A stretch of 64,000 nucleotides of DNA, taken from positions 16,100,518 through 16,164,517 of the forward strand of contig JAKZAP010000022.1 of the NCBI GenBank assembly GCA_023053575.1, in the 5' to 3' direction. The notes under the pieces were generated by a model that made no database searches, had not been told where the DNA came from, and worked only from the letters and a program-made list of their open reading frames with translations. The stretch comes from Branchinecta lynchi (Eukaryota; Arthropoda; Branchiopoda; Anostraca; Branchinectidae). Positions 22,455-31,685 of this stretch are shown piece by piece (the stretch's first letter is position 1; the number at the start of each line of letters is the position of its first letter). A program made the translations under genes and the position numbers.

Positions 22455-22952
22455 GAGCTACGAGCTCATATGGCACTTGTACGAGTAGGCTGTACAAGAA
22501 AGTAGATGAGAACGTCACAAAATACACCCGCCATCCAAAAATGCGGTTCGGAAATAGAAATAGGATATTTAATTTCACTCATTTCTGAGCAGTTCCGGCA
22601 TCGTCTCGATTGTCTGTAGCAAATGCACATGACTGTTCAAACTTTCATCCCAATAAATCCATTTGTTTGATCCCTAGACGTGCTACACGATTTCCGGTAC
22701 CCACTCTATCTCAACCTACCGTGGCCGAATCTGGTTCGGAATATAAAAAATCGACCACCTAAAGCATCTTCTTTTATACCATCTATCAAGTTTCACTCGA
22801 ATCTGAGCATTTTTGGAAAGTTCCGGTAACCCCCCCCCCTCCCACCAACGTTGTCGGAGCCGGTTCGGGCCCAATCTCTTAATTCCCTGTTCCTGTCCAT
22901 CAAGTTTTACTGAAATTATTCCTTTTCTAGCTTTTAGCTATTCGGATTAAAC
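22455..22952. repeat. Left part of a HINE-like tandem-array element
   Basis: Starts with AGAGCTACGAGCTCATATGG, then diverged units with the motif ATCAAGTTTCACTCGAATCTG and CC-rich stretches like those at 27606-29800. The array was split by the retrotransposon at 22953-27605. Confidence 0.6.
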
Positions 22953-22976
22953 TTGATTGATTGATTGATTGATTCA
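22953..22976 (-). repeat. 3' terminal (TCAA)n run of the retrotransposon
   Basis: On the plus strand, TTGATTGATTGATTGATTGA follows array sequence directly. Short tandem tails instead of poly(A) are usual for CR1/L2-like elements, which reverse-transcribe from such ends. Confidence 0.75.
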
Positions 22977-23251
22977 ATTTTTCAATTCGTTTAATAATAA
23001 AAAAAAAAAAAAACATCATTATACTTCCAGCCTCACCATAAGGCTCCCGCCTGGCAGTGGGTGGGGCTCACTTTTAATTCATAGCTTATTCATAGAATCA
23101 AATCAGACAAAGCAGAAGGAAAGCAAAAAGGAAAAGAAAACAAACTAAAGGAGAAAAAGAAGAAGGAAAAACTAACAAGAAAAAATCCACAGGTGTGCGA
23201 ATGATCTTCCATCGAAAAAGGGATCAGAAAAAAAAAAAAAAAAAAAAATTT
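22977..23251 (-). other. 3' UTR of the retrotransposon
   Basis: Read on the coding strand: T21 immediately after the ORF2 stop, a pyrimidine-rich stretch, then GAGCCCCACCCACTGCCAGG and GGGAGCCTTATGGTGAGGC, which contain short complementary GCCT/AGGC pieces and could form a stem. A second T run and AATTGAAAAATTGAA lead to the tail. Such structures can be RT recognition sites in related elements; here that is inference. Confidence 0.55.
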
Positions 23252-26200
23252 TTATGTCTTTGCCAAGAAAAAGGACTTCGCCCGTGACTTGAAAGCAGAT
23301 AAGCTCGGTGCAACCCTTATCTCTTCAGGTAGTGAATTCCACACCCCCGGTGCAAAGTGTTTAATAATAAAAGAAGCTCTCGTTGTTTTTCGGTGGGCAC
23401 TCGCTAACTGTCGGGCATTTCGAGTAAGGTACTCGTGGAACTCCTGATTCTGCGAAAATAAATTCTGAAAAGATGAATTTAACTGATTATTAAAATACTT
23501 GTAAGTGAATACTGCAACTTGGTAGTCTCTTATTGTAGAGACATCCATTATTTTATTAGATTTTAAAAGTTCAATATGGCTAAGATCCTTCGGGAGGTCA
23601 TGCGACATGATTGTACGGATAGCACGGTTTTGCAGTTTTTGAACTTTCTTGTAGCAAGTAACAAAATTGCTGGCCCATACTGAGCAACCATAAATCAAAT
23701 AAGAATGAAAAATAGCAAAATATACCATTCTTAGAATTTTAGATGATGCAGTGTTTTTTACTCTCCTTATTACTCCAAGTGACCGGGAAAGTTTAGACGA
23801 TAAGACATCAGCATGCCCTTTCCACGACAAATTCTCATCTAGTAGAAATCCAAGGTATTTAGTCGATTGCACTCTCTTAATCGCTGAAATGCCCGTCGAG
23901 ATCTGGCCGGGGCTTGGTTGGGAAGAAGTTCTTGAGAATATCATGTAGTTTGTTTTTAGAAAATTCAGGGTTAACAGATGACAATTAGTAAAATTAGTAA
24001 ATTCGACTAGTGCTATTTTTAGTTTTTCGTATAGATCAGGTATAGAAGGAGCAGACAAAAAAAGAAGACTGTCATCAGCAAATAAAATAATCCCAGCTTC
24101 AGACAAGAAGTATTTAACCGCATCAATAAAAATAATAAAAAGTAGTGGCCCCAGAATCGATCCCTGTGGCACTCCGCAATGAATTGCGCACAGCTCCGAT
24201 GTGCTATTACCATTTACTACGACTTGTTTTCTACCGGATAGGTACGACCGAAACCACTCTAGTGTTTTGCCCCTTATTCCAATCGACTGGAGAGAATTTA
24301 AAAGTTCATTGTGGTCAACAGTATCGAATGCTTTTTTTAGGTCCAAAAATATAGCAGCTGGAATCAATCCATTTTCAAAAGCTTCGTTAATCCAGTCTAC
24401 AAGTTTAATCATAGCTAGGTCCGTCGACAGACCCTTACGGAACCCAAATTGAGTGTCCAGCAGTATTTTATTATCTTCAATGTGTTTCGAAAGTTGAGCA
24501 TGTACTATTTTTTCATAAACTTTAGAAAAAAAAGGAAGAATAGAAATGGGGCGTTTGTTACTCGCTTCATCTTTTTTACCAGATTTATGCAAAGGAATTA
24601 CCCGCGCCAGCTTTAGATTCTCCGGGAAAATACCTTTATCAAGAGATGCATTTACTAAATGGACAAGTATAGGAATTAGGGACTGTTTCGCTGATTTTAC
24701 AATTTTTAAACTTATTCCATCAAGACCACAAGAATTCGATTTCATTTTGTTGATGATTGTATTGATTTGATCAGTAGAACATGCCGAAAAATTAAATTCA
24801 GACATAGGTGTTCTATCTGTCGGCAGTGGGACTGGGTTTGCTTTCAGACGCGCTTCATCACACAGCCGTTTCCCTTCTGAAGAAAAATAATTACAAAGAT
24901 AATCGGCGATTTTCTTGGGATCATCAAGTCTGCCGGCATCAGTATTTAGCGTTTTAATTTCCTCAGAAGCTGGACGTTTACCAAGAAGACCATGTATACT
25001 CTTCCAAACTTTCTTCATGTTCCCATTACAAGAAACAAATTGATCTTCATAATATTTAATACGAGCTCTTCTTCGTATTGAATTTAACTGATTTCGATAC
25101 CTTTTATAACGTGTATGGTTTTCAGCAGAAGGTTCATTTATATACAAACGAAACAGTTTATTTTTATTTGTTACTGACAATACAAGTCCAGGGGTCATCC
25201 AAGGTTTCCTTGGATATTTTCTGTTTCTTTTTTTACCAGTCTGAAGAGGGCAAGCTAAATCCATTGCATTCGTGACAATTTCAGAAAAAATATTATATGC
25301 TTCATTTGGGCATTCTTCATTTATTACTGCAGAAAAATCTTGCTCATCCATAATCTTACTAAACTTTTTCAGATTTACATCATTGATTAGTCGATAAGAT
25401 TGGTTCGTATTTATCATGAACCGTTCCTTATTACTCAGTCTTATTTTAGCTAACAAGAAAAAATGATCAGATCCATCCGTAACAATCACATCAGCGAAAG
25501 ACTTTTCAAAAAATTCGCCATCACAAAATATATTGTCAATTAGTGTCGCTGATTTATTTGTTATTCGAGTTGGAACAGTAACTAACGGGTAATTATCCGA
25601 AGAAATCATTAAATTTACAAAATCATAACTATCATTTTTGTTGAAAAGGTTTATGTTGAAATCTCCCATTATGATTTTATTTTTATTTTCAGAGTTAACT
25701 CGCTCCATTAAATTCCCAAATTCCTCAAGAAAATCTTTATCTTCATAAGAAGGGACTTTATAAACTAAACCAAGAATCAGGTTTTTTCCACGAGTATTCT
25801 TGATCTCAATAAAAATTGTTTCGAGCCTACCCTCAAGCCACAAAGAAAGATCCTCTCTAACCCAATAAGAAATATCATCTTTAATCAGCAAAGCTAGGCC
25901 ACCTCTTTCCATGGAAGATCTTTCGCGACGTTCCAATTTATATCCTGGAAAAGAAAAATCCCAAGGCAGCGATTTAAAAGATACAAATGTCTCGCACAAA
26001 CCGATTATCGATGGTACGCGAATACCTGATGATAGAATATCACACAATGACGAATATGCAGTTCGCAATCCTTGACAATTCCACAGCCCAAAAATCATTT
26101 CATTAGAAAAAGTATTCGACCATTCATGTGAATTCTCATGTCCAATAGTGATGTATTTGCTCGGACGAGTGTGACCAGTTACCAGGTCGCAAATACAGTC

Positions 26201-26281
26201 ATCGTCGCACGCAATAGATATTCCAAGCGCTTCATCCGGTGAAAAAGGATTAAGTTCATTCAATCGCAAGTCGTCTGACAT
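23252..26281 (-). CDS. Non-LTR retrotransposon ORF2: endonuclease and reverse transcriptase
   Basis: 1009 aa, uninterrupted. After a leader of about 60 residues comes an apurinic-like endonuclease (EEP fold): WNCQG at 67-71, the catalytic Glu in LCET at 95-98, GDFNIN at 206-211, TLIDNIF at 246-252 and SDH at 271-273, all expected active-site blocks. A basic linker (RRRARIKYYEDQF, 403-415) leads to the RT: RPISILPFFSKVYEKI near 578-592, FLDLKKAFDTVDH at 645-657, GVPQGSILGP at 703-712 and the catalytic FADD at 734-737 (FADD instead of YADD is common in this group). The C-terminal part ends WNSLPEEIRVAPSLSAFKS. The protein would nick target DNA and copy element RNA onto the nick (target-primed reverse transcription). 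Length fits CR1/L2/Jockey ORF2. No RNase H domain is apparent. The clade needs a phylogeny. Confidence 0.95.
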   Translation of the reverse strand: MSDDLRLNELNPFSPDEALGISIACDDDCICDLVTGHTRPSKYITIGHENSHEWSNTFSNEMIFGLWNCQGLRTAYSSLCDILSSGIRVPSIIGLCETFVSFKSLPWDFSFPGYKLERRERSSMERGGLALLIKDDISYWVREDLSLWLEGRLETIFIEIKNTRGKNLILGLVYKVPSYEDKDFLEEFGNLMERVNSENKNKIIMGDFNINLFNKNDSYDFVNLMISSDNYPLVTVPTRITNKSATLIDNIFCDGEFFEKSFADVIVTDGSDHFFLLAKIRLSNKERFMINTNQSYRLINDVNLKKFSKIMDEQDFSAVINEECPNEAYNIFSEIVTNAMDLACPLQTGKKRNRKYPRKPWMTPGLVLSVTNKNKLFRLYINEPSAENHTRYKRYRNQLNSIRRRARIKYYEDQFVSCNGNMKKVWKSIHGLLGKRPASEEIKTLNTDAGRLDDPKKIADYLCNYFSSEGKRLCDEARLKANPVPLPTDRTPMSEFNFSACSTDQINTIINKMKSNSCGLDGISLKIVKSAKQSLIPILVHLVNASLDKGIFPENLKLARVIPLHKSGKKDEASNKRPISILPFFSKVYEKIVHAQLSKHIEDNKILLDTQFGFRKGLSTDLAMIKLVDWINEAFENGLIPAAIFLDLKKAFDTVDHNELLNSLQSIGIRGKTLEWFRSYLSGRKQVVVNGNSTSELCAIHCGVPQGSILGPLLFIIFIDAVKYFLSEAGIILFADDSLLFLSAPSIPDLYEKLKIALVEFTNFTNCHLLTLNFLKTNYMIFSRTSSQPSPGQISTGISAIKRVQSTKYLGFLLDENLSWKGHADVLSSKLSRSLGVIRRVKNTASSKILRMVYFAIFHSYLIYGCSVWASNFVTCYKKVQKLQNRAIRTIMSHDLPKDLSHIELLKSNKIMDVSTIRDYQVAVFTYKYFNNQLNSSFQNLFSQNQEFHEYLTRNARQLASAHRKTTRASFIIKHFAPGVWNSLPEEIRVAPSLSAFKSRAKSFFLAKT

Positions 26282-26424
26282 ACCGATTGTGGTGAATAAC
26301 TGACTCTAGATTATGCAAATTATAGGGAAAGGGAAAAACAGAACGGAAAAGGGGAAAGTGAACTAGAGATACATAACAGCAAAAAATAATTACATACACT
26401 GACAAAATGCATGACATGGCCTAG

Positions 26425-27465
26425 CTACTGTTGTAACCGAGTTAGATCGTCTGGTGTTTTGACGTGCAGTTTGCCACTCGCGGTCTTCACCATGATTTTT
26501 CCCGAGATTGTCCACGCGTTCCGGGGACCTACTTTGTCTCTAGCTAAGTCGAACAGGTTTTTCCTTTTTGCCGTTAGATATTCAGATACAAAAACTCCAG
26601 TGTTGGCAAGTTTTTTCTTGCTTAGATACACTTCCGAAGCACTTTCTTTCGTAGCGAACTTCACTAGAACCGGAGCTGTAGTTTTGGAGACGTCCCGGTT
26701 CTTCAATCGGTCACATGACACAGGGTTAATGCTAGGCAGTCCAAGATTTTTCTGGATGATTCCTGTGACAGTATTTTGCAGGCCTTGCGGGGATTCCGAA
26801 ATACCGTGGAATACAAGGGTATCCAAACGTCTCTCCTGCTCTAAGTCCTCATTTCTTCTCTCCAGTGTCGTTATACGATTCTCTAAGCCCAGGATCTGTG
26901 CCCGCAGGCCAGTAATAAGCTTCTCAATGGTTTGAAATTTGCTAGTATATTCCAGGGTGATAGCATCATGAATGTCACTTACTATTGTCTCGATACATTT
27001 AGTCAGTTGAAGACCCGACTGATCACCTATTTTACCACATTGTTCTGTCACTTTTCTCTGTATATCGGCTTTGAGGGTAGTCTTTAGTATTTCAACTTCA
27101 GCCTGAGTCGATATCAGCGACCCTAATAGGGACGTAAGAGACGATGGTTGTGGTTCAGCATCAGATCCAGAAGCATTGGTGTCTGGTGTTGTAGTGTCTT
27201 TGTAAACATCCGGAAAAGTAGCTAGTTCGAGGAATGCTCCATCCACTCCTTTCTCCTTTTTCTTTTTCGCTTCAGCCAAGTTTGGCTCAAACGACTCCAG
27301 CTGGGATTCCTTTACCACAAATTCCTCATGTGAACCGTAGCAGAATACACGGTATGATGGTGGTCCTCTCTTGGAACCCGTGATGAGGCCTATCACTCTT
27401 CCAGGCCATAGCGGATATCCGCTAAACTTGCAGAAGACTAGTTCATTTAGAGCGAATTTCGTCAT
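26425..27465 (-). CDS. Non-LTR retrotransposon ORF1 with N-terminal PWWP domain
   Basis: 346 aa from the Met at 27465. The frame is open upstream to 27675, but that extension is low-complexity and crosses into array sequence, so I prefer the internal start, which sits just before the domain. Residues 5-82 form a PWWP domain: ELVFCKFSGYPLWPGRV (8-24; the name motif is PLWP here), YRVFCYGSHEEFVV (38-51) and a C-terminal helix rich in Lys. Tyr17, Trp20 and Phe41 or Tyr43 are placed to form the aromatic cage that binds methyl-lysine in family members. PWWP domains read H3K36-type methylation and bind DNA. A Thr/Ser/Pro linker (90-115), a heptad-like coiled coil (about 175-212) and an RRM-like region (RLDTLVFHGISES at 213-225, APVLVKFAT at 264-272) follow, ending in a basic C-terminal domain typical of LINE ORF1 RNA-binding proteins. 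The likely role is an RNP chaperone tethered to chromatin; the tethering is inference. Confidence 0.88.
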   Translation of the reverse strand: MTKFALNELVFCKFSGYPLWPGRVIGLITGSKRGPPSYRVFCYGSHEEFVVKESQLESFEPNLAEAKKKKEKGVDGAFLELATFPDVYKDTTTPDTNASGSDAEPQPSSLTSLLGSLISTQAEVEILKTTLKADIQRKVTEQCGKIGDQSGLQLTKCIETIVSDIHDAITLEYTSKFQTIEKLITGLRAQILGLENRITTLERRNEDLEQERRLDTLVFHGISESPQGLQNTVTGIIQKNLGLPSINPVSCDRLKNRDVSKTTAPVLVKFATKESASEVYLSKKKLANTGVFVSEYLTAKRKNLFDLARDKVGPRNAWTISGKIMVKTASGKLHVKTPDDLTRLQQ

Positions 27466-27605
27466 TTCAAAAACCTCGCTACACTTTCTCACGTCCAACG
27501 CGGTACAGCAAAATATCCAAGTCACGCTTCTCCGAACTCGTCTGATCTGATTCGGTTGAGAACTGAATCGGTACTGAGAACTGAATCGGTACTGATTGAA
27601 ATTGG
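27466..27605 (-). promoter_or_regulatory. 5' region of the retrotransposon
   Basis: About 140 nt between the array and ORF1, with a tandem pair of AGTACCGATTCAGTTCTC on the coding strand (plus-strand GAGAACTGAATCGGTACT at about 27560-27598). Non-LTR elements carry internal promoters in this position; the duplicated unit is a candidate promoter or protein-binding element. No core promoter motif is certain. Confidence 0.4.
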
Positions 27606-29851
27606 AGCTTAGCCTATCTGCAAGTTTCCAGTACCCCCCTCCCCCTACCTTGGCGGAATTCGGCCCGGACGCCAAATAACAAATCTAGGCCGCATAAACT
27701 CGGCACTGTCGAATTTGCATCTCATTCGGTCCATCCGTTTGGTTTTTATGCATGTCAAAAGTCCCCCCACCCCCAATTCCCCTAATCGTGGTCGCTTATG
27801 GTTCGAACGCATGTTTTACATGTCGAGGCCATCGATTCGTATCACCCATAAAGTTTCACTCGAATCAGACCACTCGTTTGCAATTTATAGAAGTCAATTT
27901 CCATATTTCTCTTCTCGTGCTCCCCAAAAGATGCTCGGATCTAGGAACGGAAGTTTCCGGGGGTATGTTGTGTCAGGTTCTTAAGTCAAGATAATTCGGG
28001 TCGCTAATATGCCTGCAAAGTTTCGTTTTCGTTTTACATCTGGAACTATTCTAACTCAAGACTACCGGAATTCCAGGAAACCCCTTCAACTCCACCCACA
28101 GAGCCCCGAAACCATCTGGCTCCTTCAATTTCATCTAGGCCTAATGCTTGTTCCATCCATTAAGTTTCGTCCCAATCCCTCTGCTTTTAGAGTTTCTGGA
28201 GTTCCCCCCCCCTCTATCCCCACAGGTATCGGACCCGACCCGGACGTGACACTGAACATTCGAGGCGATAGCTCACCAGACAAATTTCATTCAAATCCGA
28301 TCACCCGTTCAAAAGTTATGCACGCCACTAGATTCCGGACTCCCCATCCACCCACTCCCCCCACGATGGTCAGGTCGGGGAAACGGCTGTTCTCAAGTCA
28401 ATATGTTCGGATCCCTGACATACCTGCCAAGTTTTATCGCCCTAGGACATCAGGAAGTATGCCGAACTCGCGGGATCGCTAGAAATCCGGACCCCGACCC
28501 CAACTCCTCCACAGTGCCCTGATCCGGTCCGGTTATGTCAATGACGTGTCTAGGACTTGTGCTTGTTTTTCCCACCAAGTTTCATCCCGATCCCTCCACT
28601 CTAAGCGTTTCTCAAAATTTCCGGTTCCCTCCTCCAACTCCCCCCAGTGTCATCGGATCCGGCCCGGATTTAAAGTGAGATGTCTGAGACACGAGGTCAT
28701 CCTAAATATAAAATTTCATTAAGATCCGATCACCCGTTCAAAAGTTATACACGCCACTAGATTCCGGACTCCCGATCCATCCACTCCCCCCAGTATGGTC
28801 GGATTGGGGAAACGGCTGTTCTCAAGTGAACCTGTTCGGGTCCCTGACATACCTGCCAAGTTTCATCGCCCTAGCACATCAGGAAGTATGCCGAATTCGC
28901 GGGATCGCTAGAAATCCGGACCCCCCCCCCCCAACTCCCCCAGAGTGCCTGGATCTGGTCCGCTTATATCAATGACGTATCTAGGACTTGTGCTTGTTCT
29001 TCCCACCAAGTTTCATCCCGATCCCTCCACTCTAAGCGTTTCTCAAGATTTCCGGTTCCCTCCTCCAACTCCCCCCAGTGTCATCGGATCCGGTCCGGAT
29101 TTATAGTGGGACGTCTGAGACACGAGGTCATCCTAAATATAAAATTTCATCAAGATCCGATGACTTGTTCGCAAGATAAAAATACCTCAAATTTTGGCTT
29201 CCCCCTCCCTCCACTCCCCCCCCCCAGATGGTCGAATCGGGGAATTGACGATTTCCTATTTAATCTGGTCGGGTCCCAGAGATGCCTGTCAATTTCCATC
29301 GTCCCAGCACATCAGGAAGCACGGAACTCGCGGGATCACTACAAATTCGGACTTCTCCCCCCCCCAAACTCCCCCAAAGTGAGCGGATCCGTTCCGGTTA
29401 TATCAGCCATGTATCTAGGACTTGTGCTTGTACTTTCCACCAAGTTTCATCCGGATCCCTCCACTCTAAGTGTTTTTCAAGATTTCCGGTTTCCCCCTCC
29501 AACTCCCCCCAATGTCATCGGATCCGGTTTGGATTTAAAATGGAGGGTCTGAGACACGAGTTCCTTCCATATATCAAGTTTCATTAAGATCCAATAACCC
29601 GTTCGTAAGCTAAAAATATCTCATTTTTCCTCATTTTTCGGATTCCCCCTCCCTCCACTCCCCTCCAGATGGTCGGATCGGGGAAGCGAGTATTTCTAAT
29701 TTAATCTGGTCCAGTTCCTGATATGCCTGCCAAGTTTCATCGTCCTAGCTTATCTGGAAGTGCCCGAACTAGCAAAACCGGGACCGACAGACCGACTGAC
29801 GGACAGAAATAACAATCGCTATATGGCACTTGAGTAAGCTCAAGTGCCATA
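27606..29851. repeat. HINE-like tandem array with 430-bp higher-order period
   Basis: Three related subunits of about 135-158 bp alternate: A (AATTTCATTAAGATCCGATC), B (CTGCCAAGTTTCATCGCCC) and C (CACCAAGTTTCATCCCGATC). A-type units start near 28285, 28715, 29145 and 29575, i.e. 430 bp apart each time. Subunits are separated by C-rich linkers. The array ends with a GACGGACAGA microsatellite-like stretch and a perfect hairpin. Plus-strand ORFs inside it (for example 29106-29552) are products of the repeat and not genes. Confidence 0.85.
29822..29851. repeat. Perfect terminal hairpin of the array element
   Basis: TATGGCACTTGAG and its exact complement are separated by TAAG. A hairpin close to the end is a hallmark of Helitron/Helentron-type elements. 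The same hairpin, split by an insertion, is at 38940-38955 and 40333-40348. Confidence 0.8.
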
Positions 29852-29917
29852 AAAATGAAACACTGGATATTAAGATATGCGTGGTTACAAACTTATGTGC
29901 ATATGTACAGTTGTGTG

Positions 29918-30434
29918 ATTTGTTTACAGTTAGATTGTGTATATCCACTTTGGTGAATTCTGTAGTGCTTAACCCCAGTCCCCAGAAAGCGCAGAAGCTT
30001 TCTCGGAGATAAGCCAGCTAATTATTGGCATCTCGTTGGGTGTTGGAATCATTCAGAAATATCATCCTCGCTGCGCTCGGTCAATATTTTTCATAACTTG
30101 CCTTGCCTTCAGCTCTTATAAGTTATTTTAAATATGGCTATTTAAATTGGGCTATTAAATAAATATGTTTGACAGTGCAAAACGGATACGTTAGCTGAAT
30201 TTTATTGGATCTGTATTTTGGCCCTTTTTGGGCAAGGGTCCTCTTCAAGCTCAAAACCCCTCAAGTTGGAAAAATGAACTTGTGGAAAAATATGTTATGT
30301 AATTTGTTTACAGTTAGTTGGTGTATATGTACACTTTACTGAATTTTGTAGTTCTTAACCCGAAAAAAGCGCAGAAGCTTTCTCGGAAATAAGCCAGCCA
30401 CTTATTCCATCTCGTTGGGTGCCGGAATCATTCA
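29918..30434. repeat. Duplicated ~135-bp segment, second copy in a foldback loop
   Basis: TTTGTTTACAGTTAG, AGCGCAGAAGCTTTCTCGG, AAGCCAGC and CATCTCGTTGGGTG occur at 29918-30055 and again at 30302-30434. The second copy lies between the two arms of the foldback element at 30160-30580. Confidence 0.75.
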
Positions 30435-30580
30435 TTTGTTTTCCCACCACAAGTTCGTTTTTCTAACTTAAGCGGTTTTGAGCCTGAAGAGGACCCTTGC
30501 CAGGAAGGGCCGAAATATAGCTCCTATAAAATTCAGCTGACGTATCCGTTGTGCACTATCAAACATGATTTGCAGAAGGA
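30160..30580. mobile_element. Foldback element, copy 3, with captured segment
   Basis: The left arm (GACAGTGCAAAACGGATACG, GGGCAAGGGTCCTCTTC) and right arm (AGGACCCTTGCCAGGAAGGG, GACGTATCCGTTGTGCAC) are inverse. The roughly 150-bp loop is a near copy of adjacent DNA at 29918-30055. Confidence 0.75.
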
Positions 30581-30599
30581 ATACTTATAAATAAATATG

Positions 30600-31155
30600 G
30601 GTATTAAATATTACAATATCGGAAGTTAACTTTTAATATCTTCTTGGAAAGGATTTGTGAGGTCGCATGCGGAGAGTTTTGGGTCTTCCGAATAGGGTCT
30701 GAGCAGAAACTAGCAGAGTGAGAGTTATAAGCGTTGGCTTGTAAGTACTCTTCATACTGGTAAGAGCCACTCGGTCCCTCGGCTTCTGTTGTAAATCGTA
30801 ACGAATCTGACACTAACTGCCATTTTGTATGAAGGGTAGAATGTTTATGGTAGTATTTTTTTCCTAAATTTACCCAAAACGTGAGGGTCTGAGCAGAGCA
30901 TAGATCACAGATCTGGGAACAATGGTAGACCAAATAAGAGATTGGTTACGGTTTGAATTTTGTTATAAAATAGAGAAGGTGTCGTTCGTTAGCTGATGGT
31001 TTATTTGATGGGTCCGGTTTTGAGTTAGATCCAAGGGATTTTGATGGGATTAGCCATATTTTTGGTCGGGTACGTTTCTAAGGGTTCCACGGGTTAACCA
31101 TTGTGTATGGTTAATTTTCATAGCCGGGGAGACCGCTGTTATTTTTCTTTGATCT
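30600..31155. other. No gene recognised
   Basis: A minus-strand ORF at 30604-30933 (109 aa) lacks any family signature or intron signals that I can support. Confidence 0.3.
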
Positions 31156-31249
31156 GTGATCTTTTTCTTTTTTTTGTTCTTTTTCATATACTCCATCATT
31201 TTCTCTTTCCTGTACAATGGATGAAAAATAAACATTACATTACATGTAG
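31156..31249 (+). mobile_element. Non-LTR retrotransposon 3' end, (ATTAC)n tail
   Basis: TTTTTCATATACTCCATCAT, TTTCCTGTACAATGG and AAAAATAAACATTACATTAC. The same end is at 60340-60460. No coding remnant. Confidence 0.55.
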
Positions 31250-31517
31250 GCAACCATATTACCATATGACTATCCACCACTATTTTTGTAAAAAATAATA
31301 TGGAATTAAATAATAAATTTAAAAAAAATATATCCGTGTTTTCAATTGTGACTTGCAGCTGAAGTCTTAGTCATTTCTTACGAGTTGGATAAATTCGTCA
31401 CATTCTTTGCGAAAGTTCAGACTTAGGGTATTTTATATATCTTTATAACAATAATAACAGTAATAATACATCGCATCGTAAAAGGCTTTCGCACTGAGCG
31501 AAGCTAAGAAACGTATC

Positions 31518-31685
31518 TACACTGTAAAAAGTTTCTCCGAGTAAGGATTAAAGTTAACTGTAGTATTTGCTACTGGGATTAGTTTTATCTGTACTGAGAT
31601 AAGATTATTCCGAATTAGAGGTAGAATTATCTTTTTAGAGTAGCCCAGTAGCAAATACTGCAAGTCTTTTTTTTTTCACAGTGTA
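31518..31685. mobile_element. Palindromic MITE with CACTGTAAAA ends, copy 2
   Basis: TACACTGTAAAAAG at the left and TTTTTCACAGTGTA at the right, TA at both edges, with CAGTAGCAAATACTGC / GTAGTATTTGCTACTG in opposite halves. Confidence 0.8.

Larger units (their letters stand above)
22953..27605 (-). mobile_element. Full-length non-LTR retrotransposon with PWWP-ORF1
   Basis: A complete CR1/L2/Jockey-group layout on the minus strand: a short 5' region of about 140 nt with two copies of an 18-nt AGTACCGATTCAGTTCTC unit, ORF1 (27465-26425), a 143-nt gap, ORF2 (26281-23252), a T/C-rich 3' UTR of about 280 nt and a terminal tetranucleotide run (TCAA)n on the coding strand. Both ORFs are uninterrupted, so the copy looks young and possibly competent. 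It lies inside the tandem array that continues on both sides. The 5' border is placed where array sequence resumes and is uncertain by about 20 bp. No clear target duplication is visible. Confidence 0.85.

Noticed and set aside
23228..23248. A21 run as a poly(A) tail of the retrotransposon
   Set aside because: On the coding strand it is poly(T) immediately after the ORF2 stop, and the element continues to its (TCAA)n end.
26411..26935. 174-aa plus-strand ORF
   Set aside because: Antisense to the well-supported ORF1 and without any domain signature.
27466..27675. 70-residue N-terminal extension of ORF1
   Set aside because: It is low-complexity, overlaps the 5' tandem pair and reaches array sequence beyond the likely 5' border. 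The Met at 27465 fits better.
29106..29552. 148-aa and related plus-strand Pro-rich ORFs in the array
   Set aside because: Direct reading of C-rich tandem repeats; frames shift between units.
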